From Calcarisporiella thermophila CBS 279.70 (taxonomy: Eukaryota > Calcarisporiellomycota), in NCBI RefSeq assembly GCF_041956535.1, contig NW_027192205.1:186001-250000 (forward strand): a stretch of DNA of 64,000 bases, given 5' to 3'. Numbering within the stretch: the first letter of the stretch is position 1; each line of letters opens with the position of its first letter. Both the position numbers and the translations under genes were made by a program. The notes beneath the pieces are model-generated. The model did not search any database. It saw only the letters and a list, made by a program, of their open reading frames with translations, and was not told where the DNA came from. Shown in pieces: positions 1-13,273 of this stretch.

Positions 1-178
1 AAAACCAAGAGCACCGTTCGGCGGCCCTCATTCCTCTGCACCGAATTGCTCCCCTCCCTTCCCTCTCTGCTTTGCCCTTGTTTGCGCTTCTGCCGCTTCT
101 CTCCTTTCTTCCTTCCTTCCTTCGTGAGAGGCAATGCGCTGTGTCCCGGCTAATTGAACCCCCACATGTGATTCCATC

Positions 179-1460
179 ATGCGAAACCTACCCCTCATTC
201 TGATTTTCCTCGCTGCATTGGCAGTGTACACTAATGCGATGGCCTCGCGCCCTATGGGCGCAAGCGTTGCCAGGCTGCAACCACGAAATATGATGAAAAG
301 CAAAGACGATACAATGAAGCATAAACCCAAGCACTCCATGAGACCAAAACGAAGAAAAACTCGGCCCATGTGTAAGTTCTCTTCTGCAGTCCCCCCTCTT
401 TGCCTAGTGTCTCTAGTCCATCCCAACTGACCTACCGCTTTTGGTTGCTCTTATTTTCTTCTCCTTTCCCTTGTGGCTATTAGCGAACCACCATAAGATG
501 ACCCCCAAAGCTACACATGTGATGGGGACAAGCTCCCCTTCGAGTATGGGGGGCAAAAATGTGATGCGGACCCCTTCCTCTTCGATGAACCACATGAGCA
601 CAAGGGCCGCTGTTCCCCCCTCTGTCCCCTCCTCCAGGATTCTTCCGTCTGCCTCCTCGAACAAAACAATAGCAGCCCAACCAACCCTGACTCCCAGCAC
701 CCAGCAGCGTGAGACAAGCGACTTCATCATTAATGATAACAGCTCACGCGGGTCAGCAAACCCGCAGCAGGGAGCGAACAATAATCAGCGTGAAACAAGT
801 GAATTCATCACTAACAGCGAGGACCCCAAATCTCCAGGGAACTCCAACGCTGCTCCAAAGTCTAGCGTCTCGGATAAGCACAGCGCCCCCTCCGGAGAGG
901 CTGTCGCGGTGGAGACCGACAAGTCCAACGACCCACCCGCCTCAGGCTCCTCCGGATCAGCTCCCTTGGTCGCCGGACTAACTGTAGTTGGCAGCATCGT
1001 CGTCCTTGCAGTCGGTGTGCTTTCCTTCCGTCAGTACCGCCGCAAAGGCACTCCAGATGCCTCCGACAAAGAGCAACGCCTCATCACCCCGCAAATGATC
1101 TCCGCCCCCATCCACAACCTCACTCCGCCCCCGCAAGTAGAACCCGCCCCGCTCCCTATCCGTGCCCTCGAAAGAGATAGCCTCCCTCATCTGAGAACCC
1201 CTCAGTCGTCACTGGCAGATTATCAACTTAGAGCCTCTCTGGGCCCGAACATTCCAAGGGGGCCTTTTCCCGTCATCGCCACATTCATGCCCACCCTCTC
1301 CGATGAGTTGGATGTACAGGTTGGGGACGAGGTGCTCTTAATACACGAGTACGACGACGGCTGGAGTCAGTGTGTGAATTTGACACGCGGTTGTACGCAG
1401 GGCGTGGTCCCTACCAAGTGTATTGGTATACCACAGGAGAGATTAGATCGAAACTACTAA
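179..1460 (+). CDS. Single-pass membrane protein with cytoplasmic SH3 domain
   Basis: Exons 179-371 and 484-1460 (intron GTAAGT...TAG, phase kept) give about 389 aa. Residues 1-21 form a signal peptide (basic start, then a hydrophobic run). A Ser/Thr/Pro-rich, presumably O-glycosylated ectodomain follows. One transmembrane helix lies near residues 227-248 (VAGLTVVGSIVVLAVGVL) with a basic stop-transfer stretch after it (RQYRRKG). The C-terminal 60 residues form an SH3 domain (ALYDY-like core degenerate, then DELDVQVGDEV, DDGW, GVVPTKCI). The layout resembles fungal wall-sensor or polarity receptors that recruit proline-rich partners, but it has one helix, not the four of Sho1. The ectodomain carries two copies of a QRETS(D/E)FI motif. 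Function is inferred from architecture only. Confidence 0.8.
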
Positions 1461-2191
1461 CTTCCCCCCTATAATCTACAAGTTCCAATATGTATACACC
1501 TCTCTATTTTCTTCCATTTACCCTCCTTTTTTTTTTGCTAAATTTCGTTTTTATCCTACCTCTCAATGCACCCCTCCGTTCTTTTCCCCCTCCCCTAGCC
1601 TCAACTTAATCGCTAATGTTTTTGCTCTCTTTCGCTCCTTCGAGAGATACAACATTCTCCCGATCTAGTCTCCTGAAAGTTGCTTCAATTCGACTTAATA
1701 TTTATAGCATTCTCGTCAATTCTTGTATATTTCTTCTCTCCTGTAGCAGGAGGAATGCGACTTTTTTTTTCACTTTTCTCCCTTATTCCAGTTTCATTTT
1801 TTGTTATTGGAAATAAATACACCTTGCTCAACCATAGGTGATAAATGGCCCTCATCATTATTCGGAATAAATAAATATGGTAATGTAGCGAGTTTAGTTG
1901 GAATAGAGGAAAAATGAAAAAAAGAACTTCCTATATCCACACAGAGGAAACAGAGAGGCGATATCTGGAACAGACGAAGAGAGGGAAATAACTTATAACT
2001 TATATAAAGACAAAAAAAAAAAAAAAACAATTTAGAAGGAAATGCAAAAGAGAAAGAAAAATAAATACAAAATGCTAAAAACAAAATATAATAAAAAAAG
2101 AGAAGGAATATGGGAAGGGGAAAAAGCGAGAAAGTAAAGGTATGATGTACAATAAACTTGTGGAAAGAAGAAAAAAAATGGGAAACAAAAA
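1461..2191. other. Convergent intergenic region
   Basis: This is the 3' space between the SH3 membrane protein and the convergent CCH1 gene. It is AT-rich, with AATAAA-like signals near 1812 and 1867 and an A-run near 2012-2029. No gene is supported. Confidence 0.6.
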
Positions 2192-5100
2192 CTAATCTTT
2201 TCGTTGAGAAGCAGCTTCTCGCAGCATATCGTTCCAATAATGATTGTCTAGCATTCCTACGACCTGCTCCGCGGTATTTTCATCCAGCTCCCGGTCGGTG
2301 CCATCATGCAATTGGGCGTACGCAGAGGGCTGCCACGAAGACGGCGCTTCATTCTGCTCTGCGCTTCCCGAGGAATATTCGGCCGAACTTCGATAGCTGA
2401 GGTTGGGGCTGCCACCGAAAAGTGAGCCGATGTGATGGGCCTCCATGGAGGAAGCATAAGGGGATGCGCCCGGGGAGAATGAGGGTGAATAGAGCGGTGA
2501 GGAGGGGGAGGTTGGAGAGGCAGGCCCTGGCGAGTACTCTCGGTCGCTGCCGGAATAGTTGGAGAGCTGGAGGGAGGGTCTAGGGCGAGAGGTGGAGGGC
2601 TCGGCAAGTTGAGACTGAGAGCCGATGACAATCCGCGGGACATCGCCCTCATACCCCTCGTGTCCTGCTCTCGCGGGCTGGGCGGTAAGACGCTGCCGCC
2701 TTAAGGCAAGCATCTTTTGGAACTTTCGCCGCGTAAAAAGCGTCCTCAGCAATCCACGGACACGATCCAGGTTAACCAAATCCTCCACCCGTTCCAGCTT
2801 CTGCTTCCGTCGCAGGATTTCATCCACAAGCAGGCTCTTGCCGTCGTCGACAAGCTTGTAGTGCGCAAGCATCAGGAGCATGTTGGTGAAGGATATACCC
2901 TTTCCTTGCTCCTCGCTGCACACCGCCTCCTGGTAAAGATAGTTGAACAAGTGGCGTCGCTCGTGAAGTGTGCGCTGATCCAGCTCGTTCAGTTTTGCAC
3001 TGAGCCTTCGCCAGTCGATCTCTGGCTGCTCAAGCCGCATTCGTCGGTCAACCACAAAGTGCTGAGATTCCATAGCAGCGCGCGGCGTTGAGCAATCCCT
3101 GACCAGCCGCTTGACCGAGTACTCGTCACCATAGATGCGCACATCGAACGACCCCGACAACAGCCGGAAGAAACGTACAAAGTCTTTTTTCTGGATATAA
3201 CCCGTACGCTCCGTGTCAATCGTGGCCCAGGCCCGCTTGAAGTTGCGGATTTCATCGCGGTTGATCAGCGAAAATGACGAGGCAATCTGATAACAGTACG
3301 AGAAGTTGTCGAGCACGACGACAACAAACATAGCCGTGAAGATATACATAGAGATGATATTGAATGAGAGGAAAAGGAAGTAGGTCCACGCGGTGCTACC
3401 GCAGTCGGAGTTAAGGTAGTTCTCCGGATCGTTGACGCAAAACGGCACCTCGACGGTATAGTCGTGCATCACTCGGTTCCAATCCTCCCTGAAAAGAGAA
3501 TAAGTTGGGAAGGCGTTAGCGTCTAGTTCTTCCATCCCTCCAAGGATAGAATCCACTCCTCAAAGCGCTGTATGATCACTTACCCCGTTGAAAACCGTAC
3601 CAACATCAGAAGTGCATTGCCGAAATTCCGAAAATTGATATGCTCATTTTTCGCCTCCGAGCCATAGCGCGTCAGCCCAAAAATTTCCACAAACATGATC
3701 GCGTACACCGTTAGCACCACAAACCACACCGCAAAGAGATTGAAGATCTCGGGCGCGCTAGCCGCCACTATTTTAAACAGTTGATTAAGACTGTCAGACT
3801 TCTGGACGAGTTTGAAGCAAATGGCGGTAAGGAACAGCTTCTGCGCCTCCATGACGGCAGTCGACTGATTTGGATGAAGCATGCCGTATGTGGTGGCCGC
3901 AGCCCCAGTGACAACGACCACGTCATAGAGATTCCAAGAATTTTGGCGGAAACTCTCCCATCCAAGCCCTATGAGCTTGATAAGAATCTCGGCAATGTAG
4001 AAAAATGTATATGTCAAATAGAGGTATTCTAAGTAGAAAAAAAAATTAAATAATTAGAATTATATTGGAGAGGCCAACTTAGAAATGCCCACAACGAGTA
4101 TAAAAAGCAATCGAATCGGCTCAACCTACCCTTTAATCTATTCGACCACTCCGGCTCAGTGCGGTACTCCGACATTAGCGTAATAATATTGAGCACGCAC
4201 ACGACTGTCATAATTTTACTCAACCAACCACGCTTATCGGCGGCACGATCATAACACCATGATCGGAAACGACCAACAGGTCGTACCTTGGGGCGTTTCG
4301 CAGGCCTGATTTGCCTCAGCAGCTTCTTCAGGTCAATCCACTGCCGCTGGTCGGCCGTAAGAAAAGCGGTGCCGCTGCGACGTGTGAAGTTCTCAATCAC
4401 GACCCCCAAGAATAGGTTCAACACGAACACCGCTCCTGCCAAATTGAACACCATGAAGAAGATGGCGTTTGCTTGCGATGTATCAATTCCCTGGGTCAAT
4501 CCTGATCCTCTGATGCCCATGGAGGTTGTTTCAACATCAATCCAACCCTCTCCCGACACAATTTCAAAGAGAATCAACAGTGCGGACCCAAAGCTGTCGA
4601 AGCTATAGTGGTATGGGTTTGACCACACCCGAGGTGTAAGCGCCTTGTTGTCGTTAGGGAGCGACTGTAAGAATTCGCCGACACAGCTCGAAATATCGGG
4701 CACCTGGTTGTTGAAGTTGTCATTGCACTGGTAGAAGAGGCCCATGAATAGATTCTGCCCATAGAGCGCAAACGGTACAATCAAACACAGTGAGAGGGCA
4801 GCTGCGCTGGCAATCCGCGGCAATCCCGCGACTAAAATTGCATAAAAGGTTTTCTTGATTGCCGGGGCCAGATTGATCAAGCGTAGAGCACGTAGTGCCT
4901 TGAAGGCACGAAATGCTCGGGAAAGACCGGTTGAGCTCGTCAAATTTCCAAGCAAGTTGACATAGAGGGTAAACAGCACGAAGAAATCAAGTCCATTCCA
5001 AGCGTTATACAGGTATGCGTTTGGGGTGAATAGAAATCCGTCTGCGATCACGCGGATGAGAAACTCAATGGTGAAAATGGCGGTAAAGAGGGTGTCGAGC

Positions 5101-8100
5101 CTGTAGAAGATATACTCATGGCCGCGTCCCTCAAGCATGTATTTGCGTTGCAACATGGGCGTATTCACAGCCGTGATTGCTACGTTGACAACCACTGAAA
5201 GGAATATAAAGAGGGTGAAGGCAGTGCTAGCAACGGGATGTGGAGGCACACCAAAGGTACGGTCGCCATAGCTGGGTGGAACCAATCGTTGACAAAAGCG
5301 ACGGATGGGATTAGAAGGTCGGAAGATAAAGAGCGATACATCATACATCGGGTGTTGGGTGATAAACTCCTCCTTTTGCGCATTCCTTTCCCGCATGTCA
5401 TCACGCAGGAGCTCGGTTCGATTGGCCGCCGAGGTGAAGTATTCGCTATTGTCCTTGGATGGATCGGAAGAGCTATGATAGATGGAGACAGGTGAACAAA
5501 ATTTAAAAGGTTAATGCGTGTTTGAAAATTAGCGATAAGAAAAACACATACCCAAAAGCTGATAATAAATGTGCCGCTGAGGCTTGGTTCACATCAAAAT
5601 GGGTACTTCCACGCCGGTCCGCAAGCGCAGCAAATCCAACATGATCGTCGTCCTTAAAACCAAAAAACCGCCTTACTCGAGCCCAAGTCGCATAGTTGGA
5701 GGGCAATTTATACGACTCTGGTTGTTTCTTCTCGCTCGGATTGTGGTCCGTCAAGAAATCGCGGATATATCGTTTTTGCATCGGCAGGATAAGGCTGGAC
5801 GGCATGCCTTCAACGGCTAATGATTTAGGCTTTGGAGCAAAGTATCGGAATATGTTCCACCGGCTAATAGGATCATTCTTGGATCTCCTAGCTTTCGAGG
5901 TTTGGTCGATAAAAGCCTCAATCTGTGCTTTTCTCTTCGCATCCTCGTGGATTTCAAAATTTTCCAGGATAATAGCAATGAACATGTTGAGAAGCACGAC
6001 TATAGAATGAAAAGTCCGGGTAAACTAACCATCAAAAGGGGCAGAAGTCGCCAAAAAACTTACAGTTAGAAAATCCAAACCAAAGCACAAGGAATATGGC
6101 GTTGATTGCAGAGTTTTTCCACTGTGCATCATACGACATAGCATTAAAGAGAACATCCGACCAATTTTCACCGCTGAAAAGCTATTGCATGAAAGAATAA
6201 AAAATTTTAGCGTAAGCTAAGTGGCAAGAGGGTACTTTCAAGAAGTTACTTGATATAGTGCCACCACGCTGTTAAAGAACGTGTAGAAACGCATCTCAAT
6301 GGGATTTCCATCCTCGTCCATAACTGGAATAACATCTCGCAGCAGTTGTATTGCCTGAAAGTAAATTGGAAGAGAATGAATAAATCCTGTATATAAAGAC
6401 GCTGTTCAGAGAGTAGTATGTGCTTACAATAAGTGCCGTGATAAAATGAATGAGAATGATGAAAAACACAAGATTTGCCAGACCCACAACACTGCCAATA
6501 GCTTGCCACTAATAAAGGTTCGGAAGAAATGAATGGACTATGCTTTTATAGGTAGGTAATAATGGATTTTACCATCAATTTGCGCAGAAGCGGAATTGCT
6601 ACGATGATACGGTACCCTCTAGCAATTTGTAGGGCAGTCAGGTATTTATATGCCGGCGACTGCGGGATGGGTGGCAATTGAATGATTGTGGTGGAAATGG
6701 CGAGGAAAAGATCAAAACAGTTGGCTTTGGAGCGGAAAAATTTGCGATAATTTGGCATGTAAGAGATGAAGCGAAGAATGATTTCAAGTAGAAATATGAG
6801 AGTGAACACAAGCTCCGCCATGGCTGTTGTACAAAGAGAAAATTAATACTTATAGGTAGGCGAACACGAAAATACACGAACCTATTGCATAAAGGCCACC
6901 TGCTGACATTGAGTAGCTCTTCAATCCCATTGCAGCCAGATCTGCAAAAACAAGCAGGACCCAAAACGGCTCAGATTTCTTGAAGTTTTTCTGGAATTTG
7001 CTTGGCTCCCGCGTTGCGTCGTCGCGAATTGCCCAGCCTTCTCCAGTTTCCGAGAGTACAACTGTATGCCTATTAAATGGTTGTGAGTAACAAATTTTAA
7101 TCAATCAAAACTAGGTGACGAAAGCTGTTAAAACCTACTTTAATGATGTGAAAGCACTATGTGAAGTATCCTGTCGAATCTTCGCGAACATTTCCGTAAT
7201 CACCGCGACGAACAAATTGATAAGCCAAAAATTCATCACAATAACAATGATGATGAAGTAGATACACGCCCAGCCAAATTCCGAGTCCATAATGTCATAC
7301 ATAATGTCGGTCCAATTTTGAACTAGATAAAAGACAGATATGTTTAGCGATGGGGCATCGTCCCGAAATATAAAAAGGAATCTTACCTCCTGCAACAACG
7401 AAAACTAGAAGCATAGACTCGGCAATGTTATCAAAACTAATTGTGCCATTATGAGGATTTTTACGCTCCTAATTTTTTTTTATATTAGAGACAAAACCTA
7501 TATTCTATGTAAAAGATAAATGATCTCACCATGCATTTCTGTCCAACCGGACACAAGTAACCCTTCGGCCATAGTGGTGAAGGCTTTCCTGGAACACCTG
7601 GCACCGTTGAATTGCGAATGAAGGATACAGCCTGCACTACACCGGTCTCAGTCCGTTCTAACCAACCTCCACATAGCTGGTCAAGCGTTTGCAATTCCTC
7701 ACCATTATCACCAATCACAACACATCGCCGCAAGAGTGATCCACGAAACGCCTGCACACCGACAATACCGAAGATAACAAAGAAAAATCCAACAAAGAAA
7801 GCGACATTTGCAAGGAGAGGAGCGCTTTTCTTCAAGGATTGAAGGATGGTCTAAGTAGCATTGAGCAGCATTAGAATCGAGAGCAAATAAAGTCGATAAA
7901 GTGTGGATATAAGATGCTTACCGCATTTCCAGGCGTAATACTCAACAATCGCAAGAGTCTCAACCCAGCTAACGCTTGAAACAAATATATATGATGATCA
8001 TCCGTCGTCTGGGTCTTCGTTAACACCAACGCTAAATTCACCCAATAACATATGACCGCTAAGAAATCCATACGGTTAAAGCTATGTCGCAAATAGGCTG

Positions 8101-9551
8101 TAGCGCGTGGTATTTCAATTTGAGAGGTGGAATTGGATGCAATCACGGCCTGATCTATGGTATTGGCATTCCTGGCTAGCGAGTCTTTGCGTGGTGATAA
8201 CTCTTTGGAATTATGAATCTGGGAACGAGGATGTGTATTGAGATTTCGATTATCCACTATATCGGGGGGGCTGACATAAATGGGCGCGACCGTTGGTGGT
8301 TTCGGGTTGATAATAAATCCAGATACGACAATGCGAGCAAATATTTCTAGTCTGAAATCAAAAGGGCAAGTTAAAACACTTACTCACACTTAGATTGCAT
8401 CAACTGAACACTTACGAATAGATGGAATAAATTATAAGCAAGGTCCAATCTAACCAGGAGCCCCACCCTAGGGTTCGGCATTGATCAAAACCCGAAAATT
8501 CATCTTGTGGTTGGGCTTTGCATTGTCTGGTATTCCAAGCATCGATGGAAAGTACAATAGCATGCAGCAAGATTATACCAAGAATAATAGGCTCTGTCCA
8601 TCTAATAAATTGCAATTTAAAAGTTGTGAGCAAGCATAGCCTCCAAACATATAAGCTTAATATTTACTTGTGATGAAGAATATGATAGAGTGTAACCCGA
8701 AAAAAGTTTCGTGGGCCGAATATACACAAGGACCTGCCCTGCAGCATTGGGATGGTAAGGGTTGTGGAAGTTATATCCACAGCATGTTCTGAGTAAGGGG
8801 GAGCTTCGATAGCCGGCTTCTCATAAATGACTGCTTTTGTTTGGCGTTTCAACTCATGTTTTTTGCGCATAGAAGTGCCTCGCTCCAGCTCGGTAGTCTT
8901 CTGCTCGGTATTGTGGAGGTTCACCACTCGGGTTGAAGCCCGTTGAAGAATCGTGCCTACAACGTTAAGGCGGTTCGCTTGACGATGTGTGCTAAATCGT
9001 ATCGGCGTTCGCTCTTTCTCGATTCCGCTTTCCAATTTCGAGGTATCGAATTGAATACCTGAAGGGCTGTGTCGCAAAGGCTGTGCATTCTCAGTCAAAC
9101 GTGCTGTATCAGCATAATCGGAAGGCGGCTCGTCTTCTTCATCCTCATGATCCGCAATGTGTCCACTTCCACCCTCAATCGAAGATGTAAAAGAAGAAAT
9201 GCTCTCTCTTCCAGCTGGGAAGGGGACCATTTGCGTGAGCTCCATGTCTTGTGGATGGAAGAGACTATTTCCACGGTGGAATCCGAGAGTACGTCTCCTA
9301 CCAAAAGAGCTCACATGTCGGTGCATCGGAAACCGATCGTTTTCATGTCTGGAATGCGGCGATGTATAGGATGTATCACCAAATTGTACATCGTTGTCAA
9401 TGCTGTTATTGTTGGTGTTGTTGTCGTCATGATGTCGATGTTGTGCATTGTTGAAATCGCGACCGAAAATGTCGTCTTCTCCTGAGCCCCATCTGGATCC
9501 ATCAGCGTGGGTAGGCGATGGACCAGGAGGACGATCAGATGTATGCTCCAT
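2192..9551 (-). CDS. CCH1: Cch1-type high-affinity voltage-gated calcium channel, alpha subunit
   Basis: Exons in translation order: 9551-8668, 8601-8416, 8351-7922, 7850-7530, 7468-7387, 7322-7139, 7069-6882, 6823-6573, 6508-6428, 6354-6250, 6181-6064, 5999-5552, 5472-4130, 4028-3584, 3488-2192. All phases join, giving about 2120 aa, the usual Cch1 size. After a 295-residue polar N-terminus come four 6-TM repeats. The S4 helix of repeat III carries Arg/Lys every third position (SRAFRAFKALRALRLINL). The pore loops read VQNW (Q636), GENW (E909), GEGW (E1401) and GEDW (E1690). An EF-hand-like segment (IDTERTGYIQKKDFVRFF) follows repeat IV, then a Ser/Pro-rich tail. In fungi Cch1 works with Mid1 at the plasma membrane for stress-induced calcium entry. 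The Gln in repeat I is unusual compared with animal EEEE filters. Confidence 0.96.
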
Positions 9552-10313
9552 ATATTAAAGAGCACCTGATGAACGATCAGGCTTCTTCAATCGTAAGAGT
9601 ACAAATAGGTTTGATTAAGAGAGAAGCTCGCTCTTAATACTCGGAGAAATTCAATCTCTAGCTATATAATGGATTGTTTGTTTTAAGTATTTTAAAAAGA
9701 TTGACTAAATATCCACATTTTCTTTCCTTTGGATAAGGTCCCTGTGAGACAGAAATTGAAAAGAATGTTTTGAGCCTCCTCGATTTCAGATACGTCAGAT
9801 ACTTTCCTTAAAGTAGAATGCTTATCTAAATCAATGGGTGCAGGTCTAGATGTGAGAACAAATTATTGGAAACGCTTCCTACTTAGAGTTCATTTGTGCA
9901 TAGCTGCCAACGAAACTTCTTTTTCGGGAGTATTCGAGATGGCTTGGAGTTTTCTTGCCAAGTTTTTTGCCTATCGAAAATAGGATCATATATAGTTGAA
10001 TATGGCTTATTAACAGTTTTTTAACTTAAACAGTCCGGAGGTTCAAAGCCATGGAGAAGTTTCCCTGGGAATTAATAGGCTAGACCTACTCTTTCCGGAC
10101 TATTAGTAAAAATTTTTCGCCAATTTTGTCGAAAAATTAATAGGCAAATCCCGGAGAGAACACTAAAGGAGATGAGTAATTTTAAACGTCTGTAAATATC
10201 GGAAAGCATAATGAAATGAAAATATATAAACGTGAGCGATAGGTAGGAATGCAAAAAAGACAAACCAGGAGCATTATATATTTTCTTCTCAATTCTTTAC
10301 ATTCTATTATAGG
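9552..10313. other. Divergent intergenic region CCH1 / P450 reductase
   Basis: This 762-nt space should hold the promoters of both divergent genes. It is AT-rich with no convincing ORF. No specific regulatory site was identified. Confidence 0.5.
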
Positions 10314-12697
10314 ATGGCTACAAATCAAGGTAAGCATGTTCATTAGACCCTCTTTTTTTTTCTTACCTTTCAGCTTTGCTCTAGCGCTATTTTTGATCGA
10401 CCCATCATGGGGATTTAAATCGGTGACTTTGACAATGGCTGGAGCTGTCACGGCTTCTCTTCTATTATTATTGAGTATCCAACCTTTTTTTCGTACACCC
10501 AACACTGGGAAATCCTCTAAGCAAGGAGTTATAACAAAACCCACCTCACGTCCACAGCCTTCCACACTTCAAAACTCCAAGAATTTTGTTAAAAAAATGG
10601 AAGAAAAAGTAGGTTTTGTTTTAACTTTCAAGACTTTTCCTTAAATACTCAAATATTCTACGTGGATTTTCAGAATTATAATTTAATAATATTTTACGGA
10701 TCCCAAACTGGTACAGCCGAAGATTATGCTATGAGACTTGCTCGAGAGGCTATGCAGAAATATGGATTACGAGTCATAGTTGCAAACGTCGAGGATTACG
10801 ATCTCCGCTATCTTAGCCAACTACGTTGTCTTGCTATTTTTGTATTGGCGACATATGGAGAGGGTGAACCGACGGATAGCGCGAAAGAATTTTGGGAAAT
10901 AGTTTGCTCCGAAGATTCAGCGTTCAAAGGAGAAGAGAAGGAGCGCCCACTTGAAAATCTTCGATACTTTATCTTTGGATTGGGAAACCGCGGCTACGAG
11001 CTCTTTAACGAGTAATATGGCATTAATTATTTATTTTTATCAATTGGCCTAATTGTGTGTTTTTTAATTGCATAGATGTTCACGGAGAGTTGATAAAGAA
11101 CTGCAACGTTGGGGTGCAACGAGACTGGGTAGTCGAGGAGAGGGTGACGATGACTCTAACTTGGAAGAAGATTTCCTTACGTGGAAAGAAGAGATATGGA
11201 GTATACTGTCGAAGGAAATGGTACTTGCCACGCTCGAGAGTGATAGCTCCTATTCTGAACAATTTATTGTTAAAGAGTTATCCTCGGAGGAATTAGAGAA
11301 AACACATGTATATCATGGCGAACTGGTTGATCAAAATATCAAAAATCAAGAGTAAGGCTTAGCTTTAACTGGAATTGTCTGAGTATTCTAATTATTTGAA
11401 CCTAAACCATTCTTATAGCATTAATGAATATAGCGCGAAAAGGCCGTTCTTTGCACCGATATCAACTAGAAACCTTTTTTCATCCACTTGCTCACGCGTC
11501 TGTATTCATGGTGAAATTGATTTAGCAAGCTCGGGCATGACATACGAAACAGGCGACCACCTTGGAGTTTGGCCATTGAATCCCGAAGAAGAGGTTGAAC
11601 GTTTAGCCAGAGCACTTGGGCTTTGGTCTCGCGTTGATCAGATCATCACAGTCCGGAGCAAGGAGGGGTCTGGCAACAAGCTCTATCCGTTCCCTTCGCC
11701 AAGCTCATATCGCACCATTTTTCGGCATTATCTTGATATTTGCACCATCCCTTCACGTCAAACTATTTGTCAACTTGCAAACTTTGCTCCAACCGATGAT
11801 GCCAAAAACTATTTAACTAATCTCGGTGAGAAAGCCGAGTACACTCGTAGAGTAAAGAATTCATGTCTTACGCTAGGTCAAGTGCTAGAACGCGCGTCAA
11901 CCCAATCATTTACTGGAGTGCCTTTCTCCTTCATCGTCGAAAATATATCCAGATTACAGTGTAGATACTACTCAATATCTTCATCCAACATGGTATCTCC
12001 AAATTCACCGCACATAGCTGCAGTAGCTCTTTCATATCACCCAGATGGGGAGCCTTCTCGTACAGTTTATGGAGTTGGGTCGAATTATCTCAAGAAGATA
12101 TTTCACCACCAGAATCCAAACGAACCCATCAATTTTCCCAATACACCGCACTACCATATAACAAGGACTCATAACATTGTTCGTATACCAGTTCATATCC
12201 GACAATCAACCTTCAAATTGCCGCAAGACAAGAGTATTCCAATCATAATGGTAGGTCCCGGAACGGGTGCAGCACCATTTCGAGGATTTATGCAAGAACG
12301 TGCACTAAGTGCTGAGAAAGGAGAAGACGTGGGGCCAATGCTCTTGTTCACTGGATGTAGAAATAAGGAGCAAGACTTTCTCTACGGCGATGAATGGGAG
12401 CAATATTTTCAACATTTGCCATTTTCTCAAGTGATTACTGCATTTTCCCGAGATCAGCCGGAGAAAATATATGTTCAACATCGACTATATGAGAATGCGA
12501 CAGCAGTTTGGAATATATTAAGCACTAAAAGTGGTTACTTTTATGTATGTGGAGATGCTAAGAGCATGGCAAAAGAGGTGAATTTGACGTTGGTGCGAAT
12601 TGCGCAGGAGCTTGGGGCGATGACTCAGCAGGAAGCCATGGATTGGGTTAAAGATTTGAGATCAAATGGAAGGTATATGGAGGATGTGTGGAGCTAA
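10314..12697 (+). CDS. NCP1: NADPH-cytochrome P450 reductase
   Basis: Exons 10314-10329, 10385-10608, 10674-11011, 11076-11351 and 11419-12697 give about 710 aa. The tiny first exon (M-A-T-N-Q) is chosen because it joins in phase to the membrane anchor; it is the least certain part. A hydrophobic anchor lies near residues 20-40. The flavodoxin domain has the FMN loop GSQTGTAED and ATYGEGEPTD. The FAD/NADPH half has RYYSISSS (FAD), GPGTGAAPFRGF (NADPH ribose/pyrophosphate) and a near-terminal Trp (EDVWS) that stacks on FAD. The enzyme passes electrons from NADPH through FAD and FMN to ER cytochromes P450, for example in sterol synthesis. The acidic GDDDSNLEEDF segment is typical of CPR rather than of sulfite reductase or Tah18. 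Confidence 0.94.
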
Positions 12698-13273
12698 TTC
12701 GAAGTACTCTATTAGTTTTTGCAATGTATAGAGCATTTCCATTTTCTTTATTTTTTTTTTAATAGAGCATGCAGATTTTAATATAATTTATAACATGAGA
12801 ATTTCAAGCATATATTTTCACTGTGCAACTAATAAAACCCCAAACTCCAAAAGCTGCTTGGTTTATACGAGTTCAATACAATTACTGCTTTTCTAGATTT
12901 AGTTAAACTACTGTTATTACTACCCTTACTCAGACATGTTAGAGAAGCCAGGATGTTGAATAATGAACAGAAGGCTCTAGAGTATCAAAATCGAGTGCAT
13001 TATAAATCCTCATTCATAATTTAAGTGGCTTGGTATTCCTCATTCATCTCTTCGCGACCTAGTCTTCCTTCGACAAAGGTGGTGTTCTTTTTGCTTCTTT
13101 TTTTTTTGCTTCTATTTTTTTTATACATAATTTTATTGTGAAATAAGCCTTTTTCGTCATGTCGAAAGTACCGGTATATAATCATTGCATTTAATTATGA
13201 AAATCCTTTGGATTTTACCTCCAAACAGAATTAACGCGTGTATCACTTATTCTGTAAATTTCTATAGCAAAGT
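12698..13273. other. Intergenic region P450 reductase / UBA1
   Basis: AT-rich, with several T-runs (13088-13122). It contains the 3' end of the reductase transcript and the UBA1 promoter. No gene or RNA was recognised. Confidence 0.5.
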
